A DNA stretch of 64,000 bases from Timonella senegalensis JC301 (GCF_000312125.1 NZ_HE978641.1:437054-501053), one strand, 5' to 3'. Positions 34,501-44,600 are shown, counted from the stretch's first letter. The notes: generated by a model from the sequence alone, not told the origin. Made by a program: numbers and translations.

Positions 34501-37500
34501 AACGTTCGCGGTGCCCTTGTTCACGATGGAGTCGTTAGCCCCACCCGTCTTGGTCTCTGCGATTACGCAGTCGGCACCAGCAGGGAGTTTGGCATCCTTG
34601 CCCCTGAACTTAAAGGTGGCAGTCTCGCCGGCCTTGAGGGTTACCTCGCCGGAGTAGACCTCGGTGCCGTTGTAGGTGCAAACGGCTGTAACGGTGAAGT
34701 TTTCTCCGCCGAAGTCGTCAGCGCCCGCTCCGGTTGCACGCTTGGTTACCGAGAGGGTTCCGTGCGTGAACTCGTTGGTGACGTCCACCGTGGTGTCGGT
34801 ACCGATCTTGACTGCCACACCGTTGTCCTTGGCGGTGACGGCGTTGCCGTCGACCTTGAAGGAAACGATCTTGGCGTTGCCGGTCTTGGTCTCCGTCAAC
34901 ACACAGTCCGCGTTTGCAGGGATCGTGTTCTTTGGAGCCGTCCAGGACAGTGTGCCGTTGCCCGTATCCGAAAGCGTGAAGTTGATCGGAGCGATCACCT
35001 TCCCGTTGAACGGCGCACAGGTGAGCGTGAAATCAAACGGACCGTAAGCGGCGCCCACGGTGTCGTTGGCGGTGATCGCCTTAGACACGGTGAGGTTGCC
35101 GTAGTCGTAGGTGTTCGTGATCGTTGCGAGTTGGTCGGCTCGAACCGTCTTGGTCGCAACGGAGTCGATCAGGATTGTGGCAGGGCCTTCAGAGACCACA
35201 CCATCAACCGAGATCTCACTGTCGGACTCAAGGTAGGTTCCCGTTTCCTCGATCTCGCAACTTGCCCCAATTGGCAGTTTGTCAATCGTGACCGAATACC
35301 CGTTCGCCTCGTTCAGCGTGACGGAGATTGGGTCCAACTTCGTTCCGGCAACCGTGCACGTGGCGGTAGCGGTGAACGACTGCGCTGCGAAGTCCTGTGC
35401 CGCCCCGTCCACCTTCTTCTCCACGGTGAGGCTACCCACTGGAATGTGGAGGCCCACGATGGACGCAACGCGGTTTACGGGGTTTCCACTCACTGGCGTT
35501 GCCGATACCGCAGCCTGGTTCCAGGCCTCTTGGTTCGGGTCACGCAACTCGTCGGCCGAAGTGCCGTCAGTGAAGCTCTTTACCGAGGTGGTGGTGAAGA
35601 GCTTGGTCTCCAACGCCTGGCCCGGCTGGAAGTAAGATCCACCTGCGAACTCGAAAGTGATCCTGAATGACTTGATGCTGTTCAGCGCTGCGCGGCTTGG
35701 GAACGCTGCCTGTGCAGCTGCGCCAACCGGCTTTCCATCCGCGTCAAACTCATACCATGTGGCCTTGGAGCACGACGTGTCGTTGAACCAGTTGGATTCG
35801 GTGCAGGCGTGCTGCTGCGTGGATACCTCGACCTTGACCGAGTACGGGGCCTTGTCAACGCTGCCATCCGCGGCGCGGCGGACGAACTCGAACGGCTTGA
35901 GCGCAACACCGGACTCGGCCAGCTGGAACTGGGTCGAGAACGTCGAATTACGTGGCAAGCCACCGGAGATCAGCTTGTCACCTGGCATCGGAAGCTCATC
36001 AATGAGGACAAACTTCTTCATGTCCTTGCCACCAGTGTTGGTCACTGGAATCTTCCATGCGTCCTTGCCGCCGATGATCGTGGCGTCGGCGCAGCCGCGG
36101 GTGTAGAAGCCCTCGCTGTCAGGAGCACAAGTCGCGTTTGCCGAGTTGGACTTGGCGCCCTCAATGTCGAACTTGCTATCGAGGTTTCCGTTGACCCACT
36201 TTTCCGTAGCGATGTCCGCGTCCGTGGTCATCGAGACCTTGAACTTGGCGCCACAGTCGGTGCCCGGGAGTTTCTCGCCCGTTTCCGGGTCCGTGGTCTG
36301 CAGGTTGTTCGCATTGGTGTCGTGCGTGCACGACTCGAGAGCGTGTGGCTGATCGGTACGCACCACAAAGCGGTTGGTGAGTTCCTCAGCCGATCCGCCA
36401 CCCGCACGAACCGTGGTGGGGATCTTGATGGTCATGGACTCGCCAGGTTCCATCCGGCCCTCGCCCTGCGCCCACACAAAGTTGAGCTGACGCTTGGCGT
36501 CGTCGTAACTCCACGACTCAGGAGCGTCCACACCGTCTGCTGGGTTGAAGGAGACCGTTGGGTCCGCTCCAGACCATGCAATCTGGCGCGGCAGGTAGTC
36601 CGTCAGGGTGTCCAGATCGATGTAGCCCGTACCCTTATTGGTGACCTTGAGGGTCCACATCACTGCGTCGTCAGCCCTCAGACCCGAGGCTGGGTCTGCG
36701 GCCTTGTCCACAGAGATCTTGGTGGTTCCGGAGTGCAAAGCGATGTCCGCAGGGTCCGTAGCAGTCTTCTCTCCGTTCAAGCGCCCAAGGCCCTTGCGCT
36801 CCACAGTCGAGTCCACGTGGTTGGTGTACTTGACTGGCGTTCCGCTTGGGAAGGTGACCGTCTCGGGCTCGCCAACCAGTCCCACGCTGGTCTCGCGGGG
36901 CACGATAGTGAACTTAGCCTCGGTCGACCATACAGGGGTCAGAGTCTTCTCGTCGAAGACGAGGTTCTTACCGTCGATCTCTCGGAAGTACTCGAACACA
37001 AAACCTGTGATCGATTCCAGCGCGATGTCATCGGGCAGAACTACCTCGAACTCCTGACCAGAGATAGCCTGAGTGACTGCGACCTTCGCCGTCTGTTCCT
37101 TACCGGTGAGCACGGAAACGACAACCTTGTTAGCGCCCTTAGGCGACTTCACCTTGAAGGTGTTGGAGGCCAGAGCGAAGGTGTTCCAGAACTCCTTGGT
37201 AGTGTCCTTGAGTTCGACCCGGTTGGGCCAGATCGTGGAAGCACCCTGATGTGCGGAGATGGTTACGCTGCTTGCCATTCCACGCTTGGGTTCGAGAACG
37301 GTCTCAATGCCTTGGACCGTGTCGGGAGCATCAATCACCTTGTCGGTCTTGATGTCCAACGTGCCGTCCACCAGCTTGGTGCCAACGGATTCGGCGTCGC
37401 TGACGTAACCCCACTGCTTGTCGAGCGGCTTGGTTTCGTCCCACTTTTCGTTGGCCAGTACGTGGTGGTAGGACTGCGCAGCCACCGTATTGGTCATTTC

Positions 37501-40500
37501 CTTGAATTGCGCGCCCTGCTCACCCGTACCAGCAATCTGCTGGTCGGTGGAGCGGTAGGTCTTGCGCAGTTCTACGCTCACGTCGGCCGTGATCTGGTCC
37601 TTCTTCCACAGGGAGCCCGCGCCTTCTAGGCCGCTTGCACCCACGTAGAGGACCGAGAAGCCAACCACTTGGGCAAGCTTTTCCTTCTTTGCAACGTCCC
37701 CGAGGGAGTTGAAGGCACGAAGGGAGATCTTCTCAACTGAGCTGACCTTGGACGCAGCGTCGTACTTCCACAGTTCAAGGGTGGTCAGCTCCTGATCGAG
37801 CACGTTCAGCGGGGAAATGGTTATTCCCGTGATTCCGAACGCCTCAAACGGGCTGGTTTTTGCACAGTCCTTGAAGTAGTCCTTGACGTTTCCACCCGAT
37901 GTGAACACGTCGCGCACTTGCACGCGCGGGTCGCCAAGGGTCGGGACTACACATGACTCATGGTCACCGGCATCGGTGATACGCAGTGAGTTCGCGGGTG
38001 ACGATGACTCATTGTTCACGGCGAGACGGTAGGTGTACGAAGGGTACTGCCCGGTGAAGTCACTCAATTCCGGTACCGCAACCGTGTATGGGCTCGGCTG
38101 TACTTGGTTGTTTACTACGATCTGCTTGCTCGTGTTGACGCCTGGAGTTGGATCCGAGATTGGGTTCTTTGAAGGAGCAACTTCGGTGTCAGTCTTGTCC
38201 CCGCTCCACGCAGATCCGCGCACCTCGTTCAGTACGTTTTCGTCCTTGGCAGTAATCCAGTCAGAAGGATTTGTGCGCTTGGAGTCCCTGAGTTTCCAGT
38301 CAAAGTTGAATGTGGAGTTCACCTTGCCTGGGTTCGGAACAACGATTCCGCTGCCAGCCTTTGGCGCAAGTGGGCTCTTAGATGCACTGCGTACAGCGGC
38401 GTCTTCAACAACGGTGATGCGAACACCTGTGACCGAGGCCTGGAGTTCTGCAGATAGGGTGACCTTGCGCATCGCACGGCCATTCATCCAGTTAACGTCG
38501 CCGCCCGCGGACAGTTGACCGTTGGTTCCTAGCGCCTTCCAGCCTTGGCCGGAAATATACACCTCGACGGACTTCACGCGGTCCCACTCGAAAGTGCCAT
38601 CCATCGAGATGGACGTCAGGTTCGTCATGTCGAACACGGTATTCGCGCCCACGCCAGCCGCGGGATCCGTGGATGGTTCCTGGATGACTACCGCGTCGGT
38701 GAGCTGGCTGTTGATACGCCAAGGAGTCTTGGTCCGGCGTTCCGTTCCCTGCTGGGTGTAGAACGGCTGGGCTGTTCCGTTCGCAACCGTGTACCAATTC
38801 TTTGAGATATCAATGTCAGGTCCTGGTCCAGGACCAGTCACTGGCTCCTTGTAGTAGTAGAGCTCGGCAGCCGCTGGGTCGCTGTCCACGCCCGTGAGGA
38901 TGCAGGTGTCCGGCTGAGTCTCACACGTCACACCTGGACGAGGAGCCTCTCCGGTTACCGTGGCCGTGTTGGTGATCTTCTGCTTGAGGTCAAAGGGAAG
39001 CTCATTGATAGGCTCCCCACCGGTTGCGGGACGTGGCTTCGGATCAAACACGAGCGTCGGCTCGACCTGGACGCCCTGGGAGAAGCTCTTCTCAGCGTCA
39101 TAGACGATCTCCACCTTGGTCACCTTGCCAACTAGATCAGCGGGCACGGCCAGCGATGACTCGCCTGCAGGCACCTTAACTGTCTGCGGTCCGGATGCCG
39201 TGTGGAAGACAACGGACACCTCAGTGTCCTCGCCGAGCGCGTGCTCAAGCCCGGAGACGCTCACCAGATCGGCGTGCTTCCAGATGTTGTTCGCGTCGCT
39301 TTCGATCAAGCCATCGGCGATGACCACCTTGTTTGGCGCAACGTTCTTGCCGCCTGCCTTCACGTTCGCCTGGAGGGAAGCAAAGATGTAGTTGTTCTCT
39401 GCGTACTTAGAATCAGAGAACTTCTTATCCAAGCTCGCTTCGATAGAGGGCTCGTGGATCGTCACGGAGTCCTTGGTTTCTGGCGCCTCTACCGGACGGT
39501 CCTTGTACTTACCGGAAGCGTTCAAAACGTTGTCCGCAACGCACGAGGTCTCGGCCGCTTCAACCGAACACAGTGCATTTTCGCCGGTGTTTTTGGCGTC
39601 GAGAACTGTGGTTGGATCCGTCTTGTATGTGACCTGTGCATTCAGGGACGCACTTGGGGCAATCTTGCCCTCTGCCACAACCTTGAACGATGCACCAGCG
39701 GTCAGAAGTGCGGTCACAGTAGCCTTGTCTGCTTCGCTGAGCTTAGCGCTGCCATCCACGACAGGAAGGTTAAACGTAGTGTCCACACCGCCCTTGGTCA
39801 CCACAAACTTGAGAGCGGTTACGCCTTCTGGAATGGTGCTGACCGAGATGCCGTCAAACGTGATTCCCTCTCCGAAGAACCCCGTGTCAACCAACGTCAT
39901 TGAGTCAAGCGAAACTGGCGATTTGTTCGTGCCTTCGATGGTGAAGGTTCCACCTGCCCCAGCTGGAACATGGTCCTCGGCGAAAACCTTCTTTGAACTA
40001 ATTTTCAGGTCGATTGGCACAATCTCGTAGCCTGCGTCGTCCACAGCAACGTTGGACTTCTTGTCCCCCCGCTCGAGGAACGTCTCGGCCTTGTTGTTGA
40101 CCGCGATCTTCTCGGCGACGTTGTCCAGTTTGGTGTCGGGGTTGCTGCGCATTGCGCTGCGCTGAGTCACTTGTGGCTCCACAACGAAAGTTGCGTCGCG
40201 TTCGATCAACCCACCATCGGCGGCCTGAAACTCCACGCTAAATCCGGTGACGTCTTCCAGGTTCACGGTGCTGAGGTCAGGAGATGAGCCCGCCGCCACG
40301 GTGACCGATCCAGCGCCCTCTGGCGCAAATGTAATTGTGGCGCTACCTGCGCCCTTCGGCCAGGTGCTGATTTCCAAACCATCGAGGTCGACATAGTCGA
40401 ACGGGTTGGTTCCGCCGATAGGATCATTTAGCGTCCAGCTCTCCGCCCCGGAGTTAGACGTGTTCTTACCTGTGAGCGACATGGATCCCACACCGTCGAC

Positions 40501-41187
40501 CATGGACCAGGTCTCGTCGAGGCCCACGGAGAGCTTGCGCTCAAACGTGTAGTCCACGGTTGCGTCCGAGGACGCCGTGGAGTTGGTGTTCTTGATCGCC
40601 GACGTTGCGGTGTTCTTGATGTCCTTGGCCGCGTGAACCCAGTCGGGGTCCTTGGCTTCGCTTGGGACTGTCATCTTGATGACGATGTCCGCACCCGCGC
40701 CAGCCTGCATGTTGGCGATCGACCCGCCAAGTTGGTGACGGCCGTCCTTGTCTTTGCCCAGCGTCAGGGAGTGGCTTGCCCCAGTGGGTAGCTTGACGCT
40801 CTGGATCTGCGCACCAAACCCGTTGAGTTCCTCGGGAAGGAGATCGTCAATTGCGGTCTCGAGGCAGGCAAAGTTGTCACACGCGACCTTGATGACCCAG
40901 TAGAGGTACTCCGTCTCGGGATCCGTAACAGAGATGTCCTTCACACCACTGTTGAAGTCAATACCTTCTTGGGAGTTCTTGGACGAGGTCAAGACTGTCT
41001 TATCGATACGCGTGACCGCACCTGCGTTCTGTTCACCCCCCGCCGCCTGTGCCGGCGCTGGCACAGCCATCGTCAGGAAGGACGAAGCCAAAACGGACAA
41101 GGTTGCAGCAACGGCCATAAAGGACCATCGTTTGCGAAGCGAGGCCATTAGCCCGGTCGCGCGCGGTTCCATATTCTCAAGTTCCAT
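31513..41187 (-). CDS. Giant LPXTG-anchored surface protein with 11 DUF5979/CnaB-like repeats
   Basis: The protein is 3224 aa, the largest in the window. A signal peptide (WSFMAVAATLSVLASSFLTMAVPAPAQA, about residues 22-49) is followed by about 1850 residues of β-rich modules of about 200-300 residues, several ending in a VTGF-type strand (VTGFSVEF, VVGFSVLYV, ITGFVFEYF), plus a DUF11-like stretch (VDKAADPASGLRADDAVMWTLKVTNKG). Residues 1918-3176 hold 11 tandem repeats of about 114 aa. The end is the sortase signal LPTTG (Leu3189), a hydrophobic helix and RRRTGRHA, so the protein should be linked to peptidoglycan. No sortase gene lies nearby. An adhesin or stalk role is inferred. No Shine-Dalgarno precedes the first ATG; in-frame ATGs at residues 6 and 14 are alternatives. 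Confidence 0.9.
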   Translation of the reverse strand: MELENMEPRATGLMASLRKRWSFMAVAATLSVLASSFLTMAVPAPAQAAGGEQNAGAVTRIDKTVLTSSKNSQEGIDFNSGVKDISVTDPETEYLYWVIKVACDNFACLETAIDDLLPEELNGFGAQIQSVKLPTGASHSLTLGKDKDGRHQLGGSIANMQAGAGADIVIKMTVPSEAKDPDWVHAAKDIKNTATSAIKNTNSTASSDATVDYTFERKLSVGLDETWSMVDGVGSMSLTGKNTSNSGAESWTLNDPIGGTNPFDYVDLDGLEISTWPKGAGSATITFAPEGAGSVTVAAGSSPDLSTVNLEDVTGFSVEFQAADGGLIERDATFVVEPQVTQRSAMRSNPDTKLDNVAEKIAVNNKAETFLERGDKKSNVAVDDAGYEIVPIDLKISSKKVFAEDHVPAGAGGTFTIEGTNKSPVSLDSMTLVDTGFFGEGITFDGISVSTIPEGVTALKFVVTKGGVDTTFNLPVVDGSAKLSEADKATVTALLTAGASFKVVAEGKIAPSASLNAQVTYKTDPTTVLDAKNTGENALCSVEAAETSCVADNVLNASGKYKDRPVEAPETKDSVTIHEPSIEASLDKKFSDSKYAENNYIFASLQANVKAGGKNVAPNKVVIADGLIESDANNIWKHADLVSVSGLEHALGEDTEVSVVFHTASGPQTVKVPAGESSLAVPADLVGKVTKVEIVYDAEKSFSQGVQVEPTLVFDPKPRPATGGEPINELPFDLKQKITNTATVTGEAPRPGVTCETQPDTCILTGVDSDPAAAELYYYKEPVTGPGPGPDIDISKNWYTVANGTAQPFYTQQGTERRTKTPWRINSQLTDAVVIQEPSTDPAAGVGANTVFDMTNLTSISMDGTFEWDRVKSVEVYISGQGWKALGTNGQLSAGGDVNWMNGRAMRKVTLSAELQASVTGVRITVVEDAAVRSASKSPLAPKAGSGIVVPNPGKVNSTFNFDWKLRDSKRTNPSDWITAKDENVLNEVRGSAWSGDKTDTEVAPSKNPISDPTPGVNTSKQIVVNNQVQPSPYTVAVPELSDFTGQYPSYTYRLAVNNESSSPANSLRITDAGDHESCVVPTLGDPRVQVRDVFTSGGNVKDYFKDCAKTSPFEAFGITGITISPLNVLDQELTTLELWKYDAASKVSSVEKISLRAFNSLGDVAKKEKLAQVVGFSVLYVGASGLEGAGSLWKKDQITADVSVELRKTYRSTDQQIAGTGEQGAQFKEMTNTVAAQSYHHVLANEKWDETKPLDKQWGYVSDAESVGTKLVDGTLDIKTDKVIDAPDTVQGIETVLEPKRGMASSVTISAHQGASTIWPNRVELKDTTKEFWNTFALASNTFKVKSPKGANKVVVSVLTGKEQTAKVAVTQAISGQEFEVVLPDDIALESITGFVFEYFREIDGKNLVFDEKTLTPVWSTEAKFTIVPRETSVGLVGEPETVTFPSGTPVKYTNHVDSTVERKGLGRLNGEKTATDPADIALHSGTTKISVDKAADPASGLRADDAVMWTLKVTNKGTGYIDLDTLTDYLPRQIAWSGADPTVSFNPADGVDAPESWSYDDAKRQLNFVWAQGEGRMEPGESMTIKIPTTVRAGGGSAEELTNRFVVRTDQPHALESCTHDTNANNLQTTDPETGEKLPGTDCGAKFKVSMTTDADIATEKWVNGNLDSKFDIEGAKSNSANATCAPDSEGFYTRGCADATIIGGKDAWKIPVTNTGGKDMKKFVLIDELPMPGDKLISGGLPRNSTFSTQFQLAESGVALKPFEFVRRAADGSVDKAPYSVKVEVSTQQHACTESNWFNDTSCSKATWYEFDADGKPVGAAAQAAFPSRAALNSIKSFRITFEFAGGSYFQPGQALETKLFTTTSVKSFTDGTSADELRDPNQEAWNQAAVSATPVSGNPVNRVASIVGLHIPVGSLTVEKKVDGAAQDFAAQSFTATATCTVAGTKLDPISVTLNEANGYSVTIDKLPIGASCEIEETGTYLESDSEISVDGVVSEGPATILIDSVATKTVRADQLATITNTYDYGNLTVSKAITANDTVGAAYGPFDFTLTCAPFNGKVIAPINFTLSDTGNGTLSWTAPKNTIPANADCVLTETKTGNAKIVSFKVDGNAVTAKDNGVAVKIGTDTTVDVTNEFTHGTLSVTKRATGAGADDFGGENFTVTAVCTYNGTEVYSGEVTLKAGETATFKFRGKDAKLPAGADCVIAETKTGGANDSIVNKGTANVGIVAGENATTASDNVVDVENIFTVGNIDLKKVVEGTGAKRYGVDSYTIQLVCQYKVDGEDKKVLWDNTTGTVAKTGDDFLNVDLNTSNEFSKRVYGIIAGADCWIAGESVSGGAQDRAFSATEKSPVTIIANGKDGDNTEVAAASITNVFKTGSIAIQKKEVGAGVDRFGGNDYVVDLSCTYMADGKVEDILWDGSKTLPPTLKEAEGYRAVVDDLMVGAECWIVSETQTGGANEIEFSATKENPVKVTETAEPAAEQTATVTNTFNTGDLTINKAILGDGAAQYGQNEFTVRLACTYDVDGAARPITWGEDEFLDIVLNQANKYTHTETGLIEGAECEITQESRKGGANETDLGKPAKIVVNGVENQAQITVTNTFNTGSIQVHKNVVGEAAVRFGEQTYKANVSCVYDVNGTDTPVFANDGNTTEVTLNKDNGYATQIDNLPVGADCWVTEETQQGGANDVHLGEHVIVPAAAAEGVEAPALPAIELTNTFNTAQVTINKDIVGAGAKQYGAGPFTVQLACTYEKDGVDTDILWDGEPTLDVVLSKENGYSATIIDLIEDATCEITGESVDGGATSKTWTAPVQLITDDSSGSSDESATSDVASGEITVTNTFKVGTLGVTKSLSGDGADRFGADQEFKVAASCTYQDDNVYTGELTIMGGETQYFLDTEGNKVELPVGSECALEETLSGGASESTFENNGSIFIADTEDIDVASENIANLDNLFNVSQIEVRKDVVGSGAALAAGKTYTVELACTYLKDEVTTPVLWDGAEKLSLDLSPENGYSQMVPNLISGADCVVTDETVTGGATSVDTGDNVVVGEPGTDPAVITVTNTFEIGEVEVKKELKGAFAHQAKDLSFELEVQCLADVDGVDTPVLWGGNDTYTAVANADNKFKPVVPNVPLGAECAVVNEVDAHGATKTDLGKSVKVEKERSAKITVVNTFGVAIVDGNTEEGGKLPTTGVAILGSGLAAIALIAGGAYLLVARRRTGRHA
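31609..31623 (-). other. Sortase recognition motif LPTTG
   Basis: LPTTG at residues 3189-3193 is followed by VAILGSGLAAIALIAGGAYLL and the charged tail VARRRTGRHA, the standard three-part cell-wall sorting signal. It predicts cleavage between Thr and Gly and attachment to the wall. Confidence 0.92.
31660..35436 (-). repeat. Eleven tandem DUF5979/CnaB-like protein repeats
   Basis: Each repeat begins like GSLTVEKK and ends like ITNTY or VTNTF. In all 11 the Lys at position 7 (as in GNLTVSK, GDLTINK, GEVEVKK) is kept, a Cys occurs in the LxCTY-type strand, a second Cys with a Glu 4-5 residues later occurs in the CxIxET-type strand (CEIEET, CVIAET, CALEET), and the last strand has Asn (TNTF, ENIF, DNLF). 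Lys/Glu/Asn in these strands is the CnaB isopeptide triad. At the DNA level the repeats have drifted, so this is an old array. Repeats 4-8 are most alike. Confidence 0.8.
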
Positions 41188-41682
41188 TCAAGGTGGCGGA
41201 GTGTGGGCAGAGCTACGCCAAGAACTTTGAGTTGACACAAAGGCGGCGGAGCGAATGTCAATTGCTCGTGGAGGCCTGTCTGGCGGGACGGCCACGGGCA
41301 GTTCTGTCCATCGACATTATTTATCTACAAAACTAACGCGTGGAAGGTTTTCTTCCAAGGTGCCGGCTAGGGCCCTGAATGACACAAACCATCCGGTCGA
41401 AGGCACATTTTTCCTACCAGGCGGCAAGTTTTTGGCATGATCACGCGGTTTGTTTTGCAAGCACCTTGGCGGGACTCTTCACGTGGGCGGAGAAACACGG
41501 CCGATAGTTCACCCGAAAGCCGACTGTGATTCGCGCCCCACCCGGCGATGCCTCGACGTAAGACCCACCTTCACTCAGTATCGTTCGCTATCTCCCAAAT
41601 CGGCCAACAAGGGTGGCGCGATCTCGCCCGCTCCTCGCCCTTCACTCAAATAAAGTTGGGGAAGCCCCCTGCTACTGGGAGA
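41188..41682. other. Long intergenic region between the surface protein and hrpA
   Basis: These 495 bp separate two divergent genes. There is an AT-rich patch (ATTATTTATCTACAAAACTAACG, shown here only in part, 41325-41347) suited to a promoter. Short open frames occur, but none has a ribosome site or protein-like composition. No RNA gene or repeat was recognised. Control of the surface protein is probably located here. Confidence 0.4.
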
Positions 41683-44600
41683 ATGGAGCCCGTGAACGGC
41701 CCGCAGCACTCCCCAAACCCCCAGCCCAACTCAGCCACTCCCCCAACGGAGGGGCAGAAGAGTGCGCGCCAAGATCGTCGTGAATCTGGGTCCCAGCGGA
41801 CACAGGCCCGCGGGGCGGGCCAGAACCGCAACGCCCGAGACCCAAAGAACCAGCGCGATTCCCGAGCCAACGCCGCCAACACCGCCAACGCCGACAAGGA
41901 CCGCACAACAAGCGCGCCCCGGCGCAACCGCAATGCCAAGCCAAAGCGCGACACCTCCGCCACCCCGCACGTGAACCTCGCGCGCCTTGCCAAGGCCGCC
42001 GAGCATCGCGCGAACGTGACCGTTCCACCCATCACGTACCCAGAGCAACTGCCCGTCAGCGCACGCCGCGAGGAAATCGCCAACGCGATCCGGGACAACC
42101 AGGTTGTGATTGTGGCCGGTGAGACCGGTTCGGGTAAGACCACCCAGCTGCCCAAGATCCTGCTGGATCTTGGCCGCGGCCGGAAGGGCCAGATCGGGCA
42201 CACGCAGCCTCGCCGCATCGCGGCGCGCACGGTGGCCGAGCGCATTGCCCAGGAGATCGGCACGAACCTCGGTGACATCGTGGGTTACCAGGTCCGATTC
42301 ACGGACGAGTCCAGCGCGAACACGCTGGTCAGAGTCATGACCGACGGCATTCTGCTGGCGCAGATCCAGCGCGATCCCCAGTTGCTCGCCTACGACACGA
42401 TCATCATCGACGAGGCCCACGAGCGCTCCCTCAACATCGACTTCCTGCTGGGTTACCTGACCAATCTCCTGCCTCAGCGCCCAGACCTCAAGGTGGTCAT
42501 CACCTCGGCAACCATTGACTCGGAGCGCTTTGCCCGGCACTTCGCGCCGGGTGGACCGATTACCGACGATGAACTCGAGTCCCAGCAGCCTCTGCGCGAC
42601 CCCGCTCCGGTTGTGGAAGTGAGTGGCCGAACTTTCCCTGTGGAGATCAGGTACCGGCCTTTTGACGAGGACGATGACGTCGACATGATGTCGGCGATCT
42701 GCACGGCATTCGATGAGCTCCAGCGCGAAGGCCCAGGCGACGTGCTCGTGTTCCTCTCCGGTGAGCGCGACATCCACGACGCCGAGGACGCGCTGCGCCA
42801 GCACCTGGGCGCCCGCGCGAACGACCCACGGACTCCCGGCTACACGCAGATCCTGCCCCTGTACGCCCGGCTCTCCGCGGCCGAGCAGCATCGCGTGTTC
42901 CAGCACCACGAGCACCGCCGCATCGTGCTCGCCACGAACGTTGCGGAGACCTCGCTGACTGTTCCTGGCATCCGCTATGTCATCGATCCGGGCACCGCCC
43001 GCATCTCGCGCTACTCCAAGTCCACCAAGGTCCAGCGGCTCCCCATCGAACCGGTCTCGCAGGCGAGCGCGAACCAGCGTTCCGGCCGCTGCGGGCGAGT
43101 CTCGGACGGCATCGCAATCCGCCTGTACTCGGAGGAGGACTTTGCGTCCCGTCCCGAGTTCACGGAGCCCGAGATCCTGCGCACCTCGCTCGCCTCTGTT
43201 CTGCTCCACATGGTCTCCGTGGGCGTGGCCAAGGCTCCCGGCGACGTGGCCAAGTTCCCGTTTGTGGAAGCCCCAGACACCCGCGCCATCCGCGATGGCG
43301 TGGCCCAGTTGCAGGAGCTCGGCGCCCTCGAGTACCGCACCGGCCGCGACGGTGAGCAGCGCACCGCGCTCACCGCTGTCGGCCGCCAACTCGCAGCACT
43401 CCCCATGGACCCACGCCTGGCACGCATGATCGTGGAGGGTGGAAAGCACGGCGTGGCCCGCGAGGTCATGATCATCGCCGCGGTCATGTCCATCCAGGAT
43501 CCGCGCGAACGCCCGAGCGAGGTGCGCGACCTCGCGGACGCCAACCACTCCCGGTTCGTGGACGGTCACTCCGACTTCATGACGTACCTGAACCTGTGGG
43601 AGTACGTCCGCCAGCAGCAGCGCGCGCTGTCTTCCTCTGCGTTCCGCCGCATGTGTAAGGCCGAGTACCTCAACTTCCTGCGGATCCGCGAGTGGCAGGA
43701 CGTGGTGTCCCAGCTCAAGGAAATGACCCGCTCGATGGGTATCGAGTCCGAGGTTAGGAAGCCGCAACCGCTCCGGGACAAGGTCGCACTGGACCAGGGC
43801 ATCACGCCGGGCGGCCGGGGCCGCTCGGGTGAGACGATCGCGCAGGGCACTGCGGCGCAGGCTGCCACCGTTCAGGCCGCCACCAGCGCGACCAGCGCCA
43901 GCGCAAACAGCACCAATAGCGCCAAAATCACCCCCGACACCAAGTTCGTGTGGGACTCGCAGACCATCCACCGCTCCCTCCTCGCCGGTCTACTCAGCCA
44001 GCTCGGCATGCAAGAGGCCACCGAGGTACGCCTGAACAAGACTGGGCGTGAGACCGCTGCGGACAAGCGCGCCAAGCGCATGGCACGCAACGAATACCTC
44101 GGTGCCCGTGGCGCCCGGTTCGCCATCTTCCCCGGATCCCCTCTGTCCAAGAAGCCGCCGGCGTGGGTCATGGCGGGCGAACTCGTCGAGACCTCGCGCC
44201 TATGGGCTCGCGATGTCGCCATGATCGAGCCCGAGTGGGCCGAGGAACTCGCCGCTGGGATCGTTAAGCGCAACTACTCCGACCCGCACTGGTCAACCAA
44301 GCGCGGGGCCGCGATAGCCAACGAGAAGGTGCTGCTGTACGGCGTGCCTATCGTTGCGGAGCGCCCCGTTCTGTACTCCAAAGTGGACCGCGAGGCCGCC
44401 CGCGACATGTTCATCCGCCACGCCCTCGTGGCCGGCGAATGGACCACGCACCACAAGTTCTACGCGCACAACCGCAAGGTCCTAGCCGAGGCCGAGGAAC
44501 TCGAGGCACGCTCCCGTCAGCGCGGTCTCGTGGTGGACGAGGAGGCGCTGTTCGCCTTCTACGACGAGCGTCTGCCAGAGACCATCGTGTCCCAGCGTCA

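Noticed and set aside
33814-37629. Two open frames of over 600 codons on the plus strand opposite the giant surface protein
   Set aside because: They mirror the third-position GC bias and repeat structure of the real minus-strand gene, have no domains or ribosome sites, and read as Arg/Val/His-rich shadow protein.
41255-41440. A 61-codon frame between the surface protein and hrpA
   Set aside because: It has no ribosome site, no conserved look, and lies in an AT-shifted promoter region.
14320-41786. The exact 18-mer shared by the response-regulator and hrpA genes considered as a transposon footprint
   Set aside because: Both copies are in frame-compatible coding sequence (DRRES), with no flanking repeats; only the shorter word is kept as a motif finding.
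41731-43971. A 746-codon open frame on the minus strand opposite hrpA
   Set aside because: It is fully contained in the antisense of a well-supported helicase gene, with no recognisable motif and His/Arg-rich shadow composition.
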